DNA of 38,453 bases from JANOYC01 sp031428675. GTDB lineage: Bacteria; Actinomycetota; Actinomycetes; Actinomycetales; Microbacteriaceae. The notes below the pieces were generated by a model. That model was not told where the DNA came from, did no database searches, and saw only the letters and a list, made by a program, of their open reading frames with translations. Positions 24,626 to 31,414 of this stretch are shown here, one piece after another. The position numbers were made by a program, and so were the translations under genes. Numbering within the stretch: the first letter of the stretch is position 1; the number at the start of each line of letters is the position of its first letter. The stretch is from NCBI GenBank assembly GCA_031428675.1, contig JANOYC010000174.1, forward strand, positions 1-38,453. The letters are read 5' to 3'.

Positions 24626-24654
24626 TGAATACGCAAGCTTAGGTCAGCCAGCAA
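24626..24654 (-). promoter_or_regulatory. candidate greA promoter TTGCTG-17-TATTCA
   Basis: On the reverse strand TTGCTG (24654-24649) and TATTCA (24631-24626) are separated by 17 nt. Transcription would start near 24619, at the edge of the hairpin. The -35 half overlaps the end of the DUF4307 gene. TATTCA lacks the final T of the -10 consensus. Confidence 0.45.
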
Positions 24655-25040
24655 CGGTAGATCAACCCGGTCACCGGCGGTTCCACGGTGCGGACCGTTT
24701 CGGTGAGGGTGCGGGTGCGCCGATCGTCGGCTGGCACCTCCACGACTTTCCAGCCGACGATTCCGAAACTCGAGTCCAGTGCTTGCACAGCGCAGGATAC
24801 GTCGGATCCCGGATCTACCGTGAGTTCCCAGCGCACGTCCACCTCCGAGTCGCTCACGATGGAATGGCCGACATCGACGGCCTGCAATTGCGCCGGTGCG
24901 CCGAGCAAGCCGCCCCAAACGAGCCACGCCGCGAAAACAACGGCGAACGCTCCGGCGGTGATGACTGCGATGGCGCTCGTGCGCCGCGATCTGGTCGGCG
25001 TGCGCCCGTAGCGCGCATCCAAGCTCGTCGGGTTGGTCAC
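24639..25040 (-). CDS. DUF4307 family membrane protein
   Basis: A 133-residue protein of the actinobacterial DUF4307 family, corresponding to M. tuberculosis Rv1081c. It has a charged N-terminus (ARYGRTPTRSRRTS), one membrane helix (AIAVITAGAFAVVFAAWLVWG, about residues 26-46) and an extracytoplasmic beta-rich domain with two Cys (VSCAVQALDS and IYRCWLT at the very end). I chose the GTG at 25040, which has TTTGGAGCAACCC upstream; a TTG at 25052 is also in frame. The function of the family is unknown. It is divergent from the small membrane protein gene at 25126. Confidence 0.85.
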   Translation of the reverse strand: MTNPTSLDARYGRTPTRSRRTSAIAVITAGAFAVVFAAWLVWGGLLGAPAQLQAVDVGHSIVSDSEVDVRWELTVDPGSDVSCAVQALDSSFGIVGWKVVEVPADDRRTRTLTETVRTVEPPVTGLIYRCWLT

Positions 25041-25125
25041 GGGTTGCTCCAAACGCGGCGGCTAGGCTGTACCGGGGAATTCCCCGTTGAAGAGCGTAAC
25101 CCGTGCAACTGGAGGGGGAGTCAGA

Positions 25126-25380
25126 GTGATTGCTGAGGCCTTGATAGACGTGGCCGTGCGGTTTGCCACGACGCCGCCCGTGCCCGAATTCGAGGGTGAC
25201 ACGTCTTTGGTGACACCGGGCGTCATCGGCTTCGTGATCACGTTCGGTGTAGCGATAGCAACCGTCTTTCTGCTGATCGACATGACCCGGCGCATCCGCC
25301 GCACGCGGTATCGATCCGAAGTGCGGGAGCAGCTCGAGGCCGAACGCGCCGCTTCTGAAGCCCCGCCTATCGAAAAATAG
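25126..25380 (+). CDS. small single-helix membrane protein
   Basis: An 84-residue protein with one hydrophobic segment (about residues 34-52, VIGFVITFGVAIATVFLLID) followed by an Arg-rich stretch (MTRRIRRTRYR) and a helical tail ending in APPIEK. The GTG at 25126 has GGAGGGGGAG upstream. Size and place (next to DUF4307, hemolysin III and the cis-prenyltransferase) match the small membrane protein encoded at about Rv1083 in M. tuberculosis. Function unknown. Its last 14 nt overlap the end of the convergent TrhA gene, and both stop codons lie in a shared hairpin. Confidence 0.8.
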   Translation: MIAEALIDVAVRFATTPPVPEFEGDTSLVTPGVIGFVITFGVAIATVFLLIDMTRRIRRTRYRSEVREQLEAERAASEAPPIEK

Positions 25381-25385
25381 GCGGG
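25362..25385. terminator. bidirectional hairpin containing the stop codons of two convergent genes
   Basis: CCCGCCTAT-CGAAAA-ATAGGCGGG is a perfect 9+9 bp inverted repeat with a 6-nt loop. The forward TAG stop (25378-25380) and the reverse TAG stop (25367-25369) lie in its two arms. It would act in both directions, as expected between convergent genes. Confidence 0.7.
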
Positions 25386-26137
25386 TCGAGCGCGACCAGC
25401 AGGATACCGGTCCAGTGGCAGAGAAATGCCACGACCGTCAGGGCGTGGAAGACTTCGTGGAATCCGAAGACGCCGGGCACTGGGTTCGGTTTCTTGATGC
25501 CGTAGACGACGGCACCGAGGGTGTAGGCAAGCCCGCCGACCATGATCAGCGTCATCATCGCAGCGTTCGCCTGGAAGAAATCCACGACGAAGGCGAAAGC
25601 TCCCCAGCCCAGCACGACATAGAGCGGCACGTACAACCAACGCGGCGCTCCGATCCACCACACCCGGAATCCGATCCCGAGCGCGGCTCCCGACCAGATG
25701 AGCCACAACAGCAGGGTGGCCTTCTCCGTCGTCAGCGAGAGCGCGGTGATCGGCGTATACGAACCAGCGATGAGAAGGAAGATGTTCGCATGGTCTAGCC
25801 GGCGCATAAAAGCGCGCGATGTGTCGCTCCAATTCAGGCGGTGATAGAGCGCCGAGGTGCCGAACATGAGCAGCGACGACGCCACGAAGACCGCCGAACT
25901 GACTTTCGCCGTCGTGCCGCCCGCCACGAGGATCAGAATGACTCCCAGCGCGATTGCCAGCGGGAAGGTTCCCGCGTGGATCCAGCCCCGCCACGCCGGC
26001 TTGACCGGCTTCTCGTCGTAGGCGATAGCCTCGTCGAGAAGCGGGATGTTCGGCAGCTCGTGCTCGGGCGCCGCACTATCGATTTCTCCGGAAGTTCTCT
26101 GGCCGTTGGCCGTCTCCGGGTGTTCGCTGGCGGTCAT
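25367..26137 (-). CDS. TrhA/hemolysin III family membrane protein
   Basis: A 256-residue polytopic membrane protein of the PAQR-like hemolysin III/TrhA family, thought to act in membrane homeostasis. Seven hydrophobic segments follow an acidic N-terminus. Family motifs are FGTSALYHRLNWSDTSRAFMRRLDHANIFLLIAGSYTPI (with the conserved H and D), the glycine-rich ALGIGFRVWW and the C-terminal HEVFHALTVVAF (metal-type His pair) with CHWTGI. The ATG at 26137 lies 6 nt after a -10-like TATGCT, so the transcript is probably leaderless; the open frame to 26341 lies in the divergent gene. The pairing with a divergent cis-prenyltransferase is as in M. tuberculosis Rv1085c-Rv1086. Confidence 0.9.
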   Translation of the reverse strand: MTASEHPETANGQRTSGEIDSAAPEHELPNIPLLDEAIAYDEKPVKPAWRGWIHAGTFPLAIALGVILILVAGGTTAKVSSAVFVASSLLMFGTSALYHRLNWSDTSRAFMRRLDHANIFLLIAGSYTPITALSLTTEKATLLLWLIWSGAALGIGFRVWWIGAPRWLYVPLYVVLGWGAFAFVVDFFQANAAMMTLIMVGGLAYTLGAVVYGIKKPNPVPGVFGFHEVFHALTVVAFLCHWTGILLVALDPPIFR

Positions 26138-26143
26138 CCAGCA

Positions 26144-26149
26144 AGCATA
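26144..26149 (-). promoter_or_regulatory. -10 box TATGCT, leaderless spacing (TrhA)
   Basis: TATGCT on the reverse strand ends 6 nt before the ATG at 26137; there is no Shine-Dalgarno sequence. Confidence 0.55.
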
Positions 26150-26185
26150 TGCGAGTGGCCATCGTGCGCCGGGCGGCAGGTGGAC

Positions 26186-26191
26186 TAGCGT
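26186..26191 (+). promoter_or_regulatory. -10 box TAGCGT, leaderless spacing (cis-prenyltransferase)
   Basis: TAGCGT ends 6 nt before the GTG at 26198, with no Shine-Dalgarno sequence in between. Confidence 0.55.
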
Positions 26192-26197
26192 GGATGC

Positions 26198-26986
26198 GTG
26201 CGAGACCGTGCGAAACTCCCACCCGGGCGCGGGTTCCTCTATGAGCTGTACCAGCGTCGCCTCAGGCGGTGGTTGGCCAAGCAGCAATTGCCCAAACACA
26301 TCGCGATGATCCTCGACGGCAATCGTCGCTGGGCTAAGCAACGCTCACTCGGAACGGCGGCGCACGGTCATCGCGCGGGCGCGGCGAAGATTCACGAGTT
26401 TCTCGTTTGGTGTGACGAACTCGACGTCAAGGTCGTCACGCTCTACTTGCTGTCGACCGACAACCTGAGCGGGCGCCCCACCGAAGAGCTCGGTCACTTG
26501 GTTGAGATCATTGCCGAGCTGGCCGAAGAGCTGTCGCATTTCCGCGACTGGCGGGTGCAGCACGTGGGCACCAACGACGGACTTCCCACGCCGCTCGCCA
26601 ACGCTCTGGATGCGGCAGAATCGCGCACGGCGGGACACAAGGGCCTGCACATCAACCTCGCAGTCGGCTATGGCGGTCGTCGCGAGATCGCTGATGCCGT
26701 GCGAAGCCTGCTGATGAGCCACGGCAAGGTTGGCGGCACGATCGAGGAACTCGCCGAACTTCTCACGCCGGAACTCATCGCCGATCACCTCTACACATCG
26801 GGGCTGCCTGACCCCGATCTGGTGATCCGCACCTCGGGTGAGCAACGGCTCAGCGACTTCATGCTGTGGCAGAGCGCGCACAGTGAGTTCTACTTCGTCG
26901 AGGCGCTCGGCCCCGACCTCCGCGAGGTCGACTTCCTCCGGGCCGTGCGCGACTTCGCCAGGCGCCAGCGCCGTTACGGGCAATAG
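26198..26986 (+). CDS. uppS: isoprenyl transferase (cis-prenyltransferase, UppS family)
   Basis: A 262-residue cis-prenyltransferase that adds isopentenyl units in Z configuration to a short allylic diphosphate. Family signatures: HIAMILDGNRRWAK (catalytic Asp, near residue 40), HGHRAGAAKI, TLYLLSTDNLSGRP (conserved region III) and near the C-terminus PDPDLVIRTSGEQRLSDFML with the RTSGE loop and the FxDFML-type end. Actinomycetes often have two such enzymes, one short-chain (Rv1086-like, making Z,E-farnesyl diphosphate) and one long-chain. Location beside the TrhA gene matches Rv1086, so the short-chain type is plausible, but chain length cannot be read from sequence alone. Confidence 0.92.
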   Translation: MRDRAKLPPGRGFLYELYQRRLRRWLAKQQLPKHIAMILDGNRRWAKQRSLGTAAHGHRAGAAKIHEFLVWCDELDVKVVTLYLLSTDNLSGRPTEELGHLVEIIAELAEELSHFRDWRVQHVGTNDGLPTPLANALDAAESRTAGHKGLHINLAVGYGGRREIADAVRSLLMSHGKVGGTIEELAELLTPELIADHLYTSGLPDPDLVIRTSGEQRLSDFMLWQSAHSEFYFVEALGPDLREVDFLRAVRDFARRQRRYGQ

Positions 26987-27026
26987 CCGCCAACGTCCAG
27001 CACCTAGCGCAATTCGTGAGTCTCGC

Positions 27027-27032
27027 TAGGCT
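27027..27032 (+). promoter_or_regulatory. -10 box TAGGCT, leaderless spacing (aminotransferase-fold gene)
   Basis: TAGGCT ends 6 nt before the ATG at 27039; no ribosome binding site is present. Confidence 0.55.
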
Positions 27033-27038
27033 TCGATT

Positions 27039-28160
27039 ATGACGACGATCAGTCAGTTCGCGGCGAGTTTCTCGGAAGAGCCGGGATACTTCGACTTCGC
27101 GCGTATTGGACCAGTCGGCGAAGCGGTAACTAGCGAAGAAGCGGCGCAGCGGATGCTGCTCTCGCGAGCCCGATTCGGGTCCCTCGACAACCTGCACGAT
27201 CAGTCCATTCGCGTGCGCACGGCGATCGCTGCGCTACTCGGATACCGCGCCGACCAGGTGGCCTTCCAACCCAATACCACCCAAGCGCTCCTGCACATCA
27301 TGTCGGGCATCGGCGGGCAGGTTGCCGTTGCGTCGTCTGAGGTCGGTAGTGTCATGGTCGCGGCCGAGCGCTCCGCCCATTCGGCGGGCGAGACGCCGCT
27401 GTGGCTCGACACCGACCACGGTCGGATCACGCCCGGAAACCTCCGCGACCAATTGACACCTGCGGTCGTCGCCGTTGCGGTGAGCCTCGTCGACTTCAGC
27501 ACGGGCCACCTCGCCGACATCGAGGGAATCCGCCAGGTCATCGGCGATCGCCTGCTCATCGTCGACGCGGGTCACGGATTCGGTGTCGTCGAAGTTCCCT
27601 ATGACGTTGCCGATGTCATCGTCTCCGTAGGACATTCCTGGGCGCGCGCGGGCTGGGGCACCGGATTCATCGCCTTGAGCGATCGTGCCGTCGACCGCAT
27701 CACACCGGTCTGGTCGGGATTCACGGTGTCGGATGCCGGAGTCATCCACTTGGATGAATTGGAGGCGCCGGCGATCGGTGCATCCGAATTCTGCATCACC
27801 AGCCCCGATCCGACGGCCGAAGCGCGGCTCGCCGCCGCGCTCGAGCAGATCGACGACGTGGGGGTTCACGCCATCCAGTCGGCCATCGCCGACAAGGTGG
27901 CGCACGTGATCGATATGGCCGATGAGTTCGTTCTACCGGTGGTCTCATCGCGCGACGAACGCGAGCGGGCGGGCATCGTCGTGCTCGATCCGCCTCCCGA
28001 CCACGTCACGATGCTGACCGCGTCGCTCTTCAATCACGGCGTTACCGCGACCACTCGCGGCGGCCGAGTGCGCGTGAGCGCGCACGTCTCGACCGACGAC
28101 GAGTCCCTGGAGATGCTTCGCGCCGCCGTCACGAGCTATGCGAGCGTCGTCCCGGCGTGA
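27039..28160 (+). CDS. class-V aminotransferase-fold protein lacking the PLP lysine
   Basis: A 373-residue protein with the class-V (CsdA/SufS/isopenicillin epimerase) fold: VAFQPNTTQALLHIMSG near residue 75, VSLVDFSTGHLADI near 149, IVDAGHGFG (D176, the residue that normally holds the PLP ring nitrogen) near 176, and RAGWGTGF with the small-domain start near 203. Where the family has S-x-K-W (the Schiff-base lysine), this protein reads GHSW with S200 (codon TCC at 27636-27638). No nearby alternative lysine fits. It could be a PLP-free protein, one that uses PLP differently, or a decayed paralogue. The start is supported by the leaderless -10 box. Neighbours are housekeeping genes. Confidence 0.83.
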   Translation: MTTISQFAASFSEEPGYFDFARIGPVGEAVTSEEAAQRMLLSRARFGSLDNLHDQSIRVRTAIAALLGYRADQVAFQPNTTQALLHIMSGIGGQVAVASSEVGSVMVAAERSAHSAGETPLWLDTDHGRITPGNLRDQLTPAVVAVAVSLVDFSTGHLADIEGIRQVIGDRLLIVDAGHGFGVVEVPYDVADVIVSVGHSWARAGWGTGFIALSDRAVDRITPVWSGFTVSDAGVIHLDELEAPAIGASEFCITSPDPTAEARLAAALEQIDDVGVHAIQSAIADKVAHVIDMADEFVLPVVSSRDERERAGIVVLDPPPDHVTMLTASLFNHGVTATTRGGRVRVSAHVSTDDESLEMLRAAVTSYASVVPA

Positions 28161-28219
28161 GGTCACGGCGGGCGATCGCGCGGATTGCGCCCCCGGTCGA
28201 TCGCACCCCTGTCGATCGC

Positions 28220-28236
28220 ACCCCCCACTTGGGGGT
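28220..28236. terminator. GC hairpin after the aminotransferase-fold gene
   Basis: ACCCCC-CACTT-GGGGGT forms a 6-bp stem with a 5-nt loop, 60 nt after the stop at 28160. No T-tract follows, so intrinsic termination would be weak; two 14-bp direct repeats (28196-28209, 28211-28224) overlap it. Confidence 0.35.
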
Positions 28237-28345
28237 CACCTTCAACCGAAGAGTTAATTGGAACGTAACGCCGTGGGCGCGTGTCGGTAGCCATCCGAAA
28301 CCTGGGGCGTCTAGCGTCTGTTCTATCGGGCACCGCGCCCGGTCG

Positions 28346-28410
28346 GGACGGCCACGTACGTTCGTTTCGTTACTGCTTCACAGTGCACCTGAAGAACGCA
28401 CCGGCCGTCC
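28346..28410 (+). ncRNA. candidate structured 5' leader of phoH2
   Basis: Three nested stems are visible: GGACGGCC (28346-28353) with GGCCGTCC (28403-28410), CGTTC (28359-28363) with GAACG (28394-28398), and ACTG (28372-28375) with CAGT (28381-28384) around the loop CTTCA. A -10-like TAGCGT at 28312-28317 would start the RNA near 28324, leaving a leader of about 125-130 nt before phoH2. I do not recognise a known RNA family. Whether it is a regulatory element is unproven. Confidence 0.45.
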
Positions 28411-28453
28411 AGCAACATGATCCAGGCAGCAATTGCCGGGGGATGGAGTGGAT

Positions 28454-29800
28454 GTGGCCGCAGCAGAAACGTCGAAGCAGGGGTCGAAGAGCGCTCAGAT
28501 CTCAACCGAGGTCCGCACCTATGTGCTGGATACCTCGGTTCTTTTGTCTGACCCGAAGGCCATTTTCCGCTTCGCCGAGCACCCGGTTGTCCTGCCCGTC
28601 ATCGTGATCACCGAACTCGAGGCCAAGCGCCACGACCCCGAGATCGGCTACTTCGCACGCCAGGCGTTGCGAAACCTCGATGAACTGCGCATCCAGCACG
28701 AACGTCTCGACTTTCCGATCGCCGTTGGGGAAGACGGCGGATCCCTTCGAGTCGAACTCAATCACTCCAGCATGTCGGTGCTCCCGTCGGGGCTCCAATT
28801 GGGCGACAACGATTCGCGTATCCTCGCCGTTGCGCTCAACCTCTCTAACGAGGGTCTGGCTGTCACCGTTGTCTCGAAAGACTTGCCTCTGCGCGTGAAG
28901 GCGGCATCCATCGGTCTTGCGGCCGAGGAATATCGCGCGGAGCTCGCGGTCGATTCGGGCTGGACCGGACAGATGGACATCGACGTGAGCTCCGAGCAGC
29001 TCAACGAGCTCTACGACACCGAGGCGTTGTCGACGCGCATCATCCAGGACGTGCCGGTGAACACCGGGCTCATCCTGCACTCCGACCGCGGATCGGCCCT
29101 GGCCAGGGTGAGCGCACGCGGACAGATGAAACTCGTTCGCGGCGACCGCGACATCTTCGGGCTACACGGTCGCTCGGCAGAGCAACGGCTGGCCATTGAC
29201 ATGCTGCTCGACCAGGAGGTCGGCATCGTCTCTCTCGGGGGCAGGGCGGGAACCGGCAAGTCGGCGCTCGCGTTGTGCGCCGGGCTGGAGGCGGTGCTCG
29301 AGAAGCAGCAGCACCGCAAGATCATGGTGTTCCGCCCGTTGTATGCCGTCGGTGGCCAGGAACTCGGTTTCCTGCCCGGAGACGCGGCCGAGAAGATGAA
29401 CCCGTGGGCTCAGGCCGTGTTCGACACCCTCGGCTCTGTCGTTTCACAGAACGTTCTCGACGAGGTGATTGACCGGGGACTGCTCGAAGTGCTGCCGCTC
29501 ACGCACATCCGCGGCCGATCGCTTCACGATGCATTCGTTATCGTCGATGAGGCGCAGTCGCTCGAGCGCAACGTGCTGCTCACCGTGCTGAGCCGCATTG
29601 GGCAGAATTCGCGAGTTGTGCTGACCCACGATGTCGCCCAGCGCGACAACCTGCGGGTCGGCCGTCACGACGGTGTCGCGTCGGTCATCGAGACGCTTAA
29701 GGGGCACTCGCTGTTCGGGCACATCACTCTCACCCGGTCGGAGCGCAGCGCGATCGCTGCTCTCGTGACCGACATGCTCGAGTCCAACGAACTCGCCTAG
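28454..29800 (+). CDS. phoH2: PhoH2-type protein: PIN ribonuclease domain plus PhoH ATPase
   Basis: A 448-residue protein fusing an N-terminal PIN domain (RTYVLDTSVLLSDPKAI with the first acidic residue near 26, then ITELEAKR and NDSRILAVAL with later acidic residues) to a C-terminal PhoH-like helicase domain with Walker A LGGRAGTGKSAL and Walker B VIVDEAQSLERN. In mycobacteria PhoH2 is an ATP-dependent RNA helicase and ribonuclease controlled by a small upstream antitoxin-like ORF; I see no such ORF here, only a structured leader. The start is uncertain: GTG at 28454 has GGAG 5 nt upstream, and GTG 28448 or TTG 28433 in the same frame remain possible. Convergent with fumC. Confidence 0.9.
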   Translation: MAAAETSKQGSKSAQISTEVRTYVLDTSVLLSDPKAIFRFAEHPVVLPVIVITELEAKRHDPEIGYFARQALRNLDELRIQHERLDFPIAVGEDGGSLRVELNHSSMSVLPSGLQLGDNDSRILAVALNLSNEGLAVTVVSKDLPLRVKAASIGLAAEEYRAELAVDSGWTGQMDIDVSSEQLNELYDTEALSTRIIQDVPVNTGLILHSDRGSALARVSARGQMKLVRGDRDIFGLHGRSAEQRLAIDMLLDQEVGIVSLGGRAGTGKSALALCAGLEAVLEKQQHRKIMVFRPLYAVGGQELGFLPGDAAEKMNPWAQAVFDTLGSVVSQNVLDEVIDRGLLEVLPLTHIRGRSLHDAFVIVDEAQSLERNVLLTVLSRIGQNSRVVLTHDVAQRDNLRVGRHDGVASVIETLKGHSLFGHITLTRSERSAIAALVTDMLESNELA

Positions 29801-29950
29801 CACCGCCCCGCCCCATCCCATCCCGCCCCATCCACCCCACCCACCCACATCACCGACTTGCCCACTTCTGCCGCCTGACTGACGTCAGACGCGGCAGAAG
29901 TGGGCAAGTGGAGGTGTTTGGTTGGGTGGGTGGGTGCGGGGTGGGGGTGG
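29801..29950. other. non-coding gap with inverted repeat and G/C tracts on both strands
   Basis: This 150-bp stretch separates the convergent phoH2 and fumC genes. It starts with C-rich tracts (CCGCCCC, CATCCC, CCACCC; potential G-quadruplex on the reverse strand), holds a long perfect inverted repeat in the centre, and ends with G-rich tracts (GGGTGGGTGGGTGCGGGG from 29924, potential G-quadruplex on the forward strand). The composition is roughly mirror-symmetric. Confidence 0.7.
29856..29909. terminator. 19-bp perfect inverted repeat, likely bidirectional terminator
   Basis: ACTTGCCCACTTCTGCCGC (29856-29874) is the exact reverse complement of 29891-29909, with a 16-nt centre that can itself pair (CTGAC with GTCAG). 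The hairpin lies midway between convergent genes and would fold the same way in both transcripts. There is no T-tract, so termination could be intrinsic-like or merely structural. Confidence 0.75.
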
Positions 29951-31363
29951 TTACAGGCCCGGGCGGGTCATGCTCAACACATCGAGCGCGGTGTCGAGTT
30001 GTTCGAGCGTGACCTCGCCTCGCTCGACGAATCCGAGGTCGATGACCGCTTCGCGCACGGTCAGCCCAGCGGCGACCGAGTGCTTGGCAACCTTTGCCGC
30101 GGCCTCGTAACCGATCACCCGGTTGAGCGGCGTCACGATCGACGGCGATGACTCCGCGAGGGCACGCGCTCGCTCGACGTTTGCTTCGAGTCCTGCGACG
30201 GTCTTGTCGGCGAGCAGCCGCGATGAGTTAGCCAGGAGGCGGACCGACTCGAGCAACGCTGTGCCCATCACCGGTATCGCCACGTTCAGCTCGAAGTTGC
30301 CGGTCGCGCCAGCCCACGCAATCGTCGCGTCGTTGCCGATCACCCGTGCGCCGACCATGATGACGGCCTCCGGGATGACCGGGTTCACCTTGCCCGGCAT
30401 GATGGATGAGCCGGGTTGAAGGTCGGGAATGTTCAGTTCTGCGAGCCCCGTGTTCGGTCCGGAACCCATCCACCGCAGGTCGTTGCAGATCTTCGTGAGC
30501 GAGACCGCAATGACCCGGAGCGCACCGGATGCCTCGACGAGACCGTCGCGAGCGCCCTGAGCCTCGAAGTGGTCTTCGGCCTCGGTGATGGGCAGAGCGC
30601 TGTCTGCCGCGAGCAGCGCGATCACCTTCTGCGGGAAGCCGACCGGGGTGTTGATACCGGTACCGACGGCGGTGCCACCGAGCGGAACCTCCGCCACGCG
30701 CGGGATCGTCGATTCTACGCGCGCGATGCCGAGGCGAATTTGCCGTGCGTAGCCAGCGAACTCCTGTCCGAGGGTGACCGGAGTCGCGTCCATCAGGTGC
30801 GTGCGACCTGACTTCACGACGGATGCCCACGCTGTCGCCTTCTCATCGAGCGCGCTCGCGAGGTGATCGAGGGCGGGGATCAGATCGCGGAGCAGAGCGC
30901 CGGTCACCGCGACGTGTACCGAGGTCGGGAAGACATCGTTCGACGATTGCGACGCGTTTACGTGATCGTTCGGATGCACCGCGGCACCGAGACCACGGCT
31001 CGCGAGGGTCGCGAGCACTTCGTTCATGTTCATGTTCGACGACGTGCCGCTACCGGTCTGGTAGGTGTCGACCGGAAACTGGTCGTGGTGCGCGCCACCG
31101 ATGATCTCATCGGCGGCGGCAACGATCGCGGCCGCGATCTCGGGCTTCACGATGCCGAGATCGCCGTTGACCTGTGCAGCGGCCCGCTTGATGCGGGCGA
31201 GGGCGACGATCTGCGCGGACTCCAGGCCCGAACCGGAGATGGGGAAATTCTCGACCGCCCGCTGGGTCTGGGCGCTGTACAGTGCCGAGGCAGGCACGCG
31301 CACCTCACCCATGGTGTCGTGCTCGATGCGGAAGGCGGGGGTGCTTGATTCGGGAGTATTCAC
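29951..31363 (-). CDS. fumC: class II fumarate hydratase
   Basis: A 470-residue fumarase that hydrates fumarate to L-malate in the TCA cycle, forming a homotetramer. Motifs include the TYQTGSGTSSNMNMNEV segment (near residue 100), HPNDHVNASQSSNDVFPT (near 130), the HLMDATPV His, and the signature GSSIMPGKVNPVIPE (near 320) carrying the catalytic Ser loop. The GTG at 31363 has a weak AGAAAG site upstream. It is the last gene of the leftward xseA-xseB-DUF4245-carbonic anhydrase-fumC run. Length and residues are complete; the related aspartase is unlikely given the segments seen. Confidence 0.94.
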   Translation of the reverse strand: MNTPESSTPAFRIEHDTMGEVRVPASALYSAQTQRAVENFPISGSGLESAQIVALARIKRAAAQVNGDLGIVKPEIAAAIVAAADEIIGGAHHDQFPVDTYQTGSGTSSNMNMNEVLATLASRGLGAAVHPNDHVNASQSSNDVFPTSVHVAVTGALLRDLIPALDHLASALDEKATAWASVVKSGRTHLMDATPVTLGQEFAGYARQIRLGIARVESTIPRVAEVPLGGTAVGTGINTPVGFPQKVIALLAADSALPITEAEDHFEAQGARDGLVEASGALRVIAVSLTKICNDLRWMGSGPNTGLAELNIPDLQPGSSIMPGKVNPVIPEAVIMVGARVIGNDATIAWAGATGNFELNVAIPVMGTALLESVRLLANSSRLLADKTVAGLEANVERARALAESSPSIVTPLNRVIGYEAAAKVAKHSVAAGLTVREAVIDLGFVERGEVTLEQLDTALDVLSMTRPGL

Positions 31364-31414
31364 GTCGTTGTGCTTTCTGTCTGTCCTGCTGTGTGCCGTG
31401 GTTGACGAAGGCGG

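Noticed and set aside
28157..28420. 87-codon frame upstream of phoH2 as an antitoxin-like ORF
   Set aside because: It has no ribosome binding site, its composition is Arg/Pro-rich like other shadows, and it crosses the direct repeats and the leader stems.
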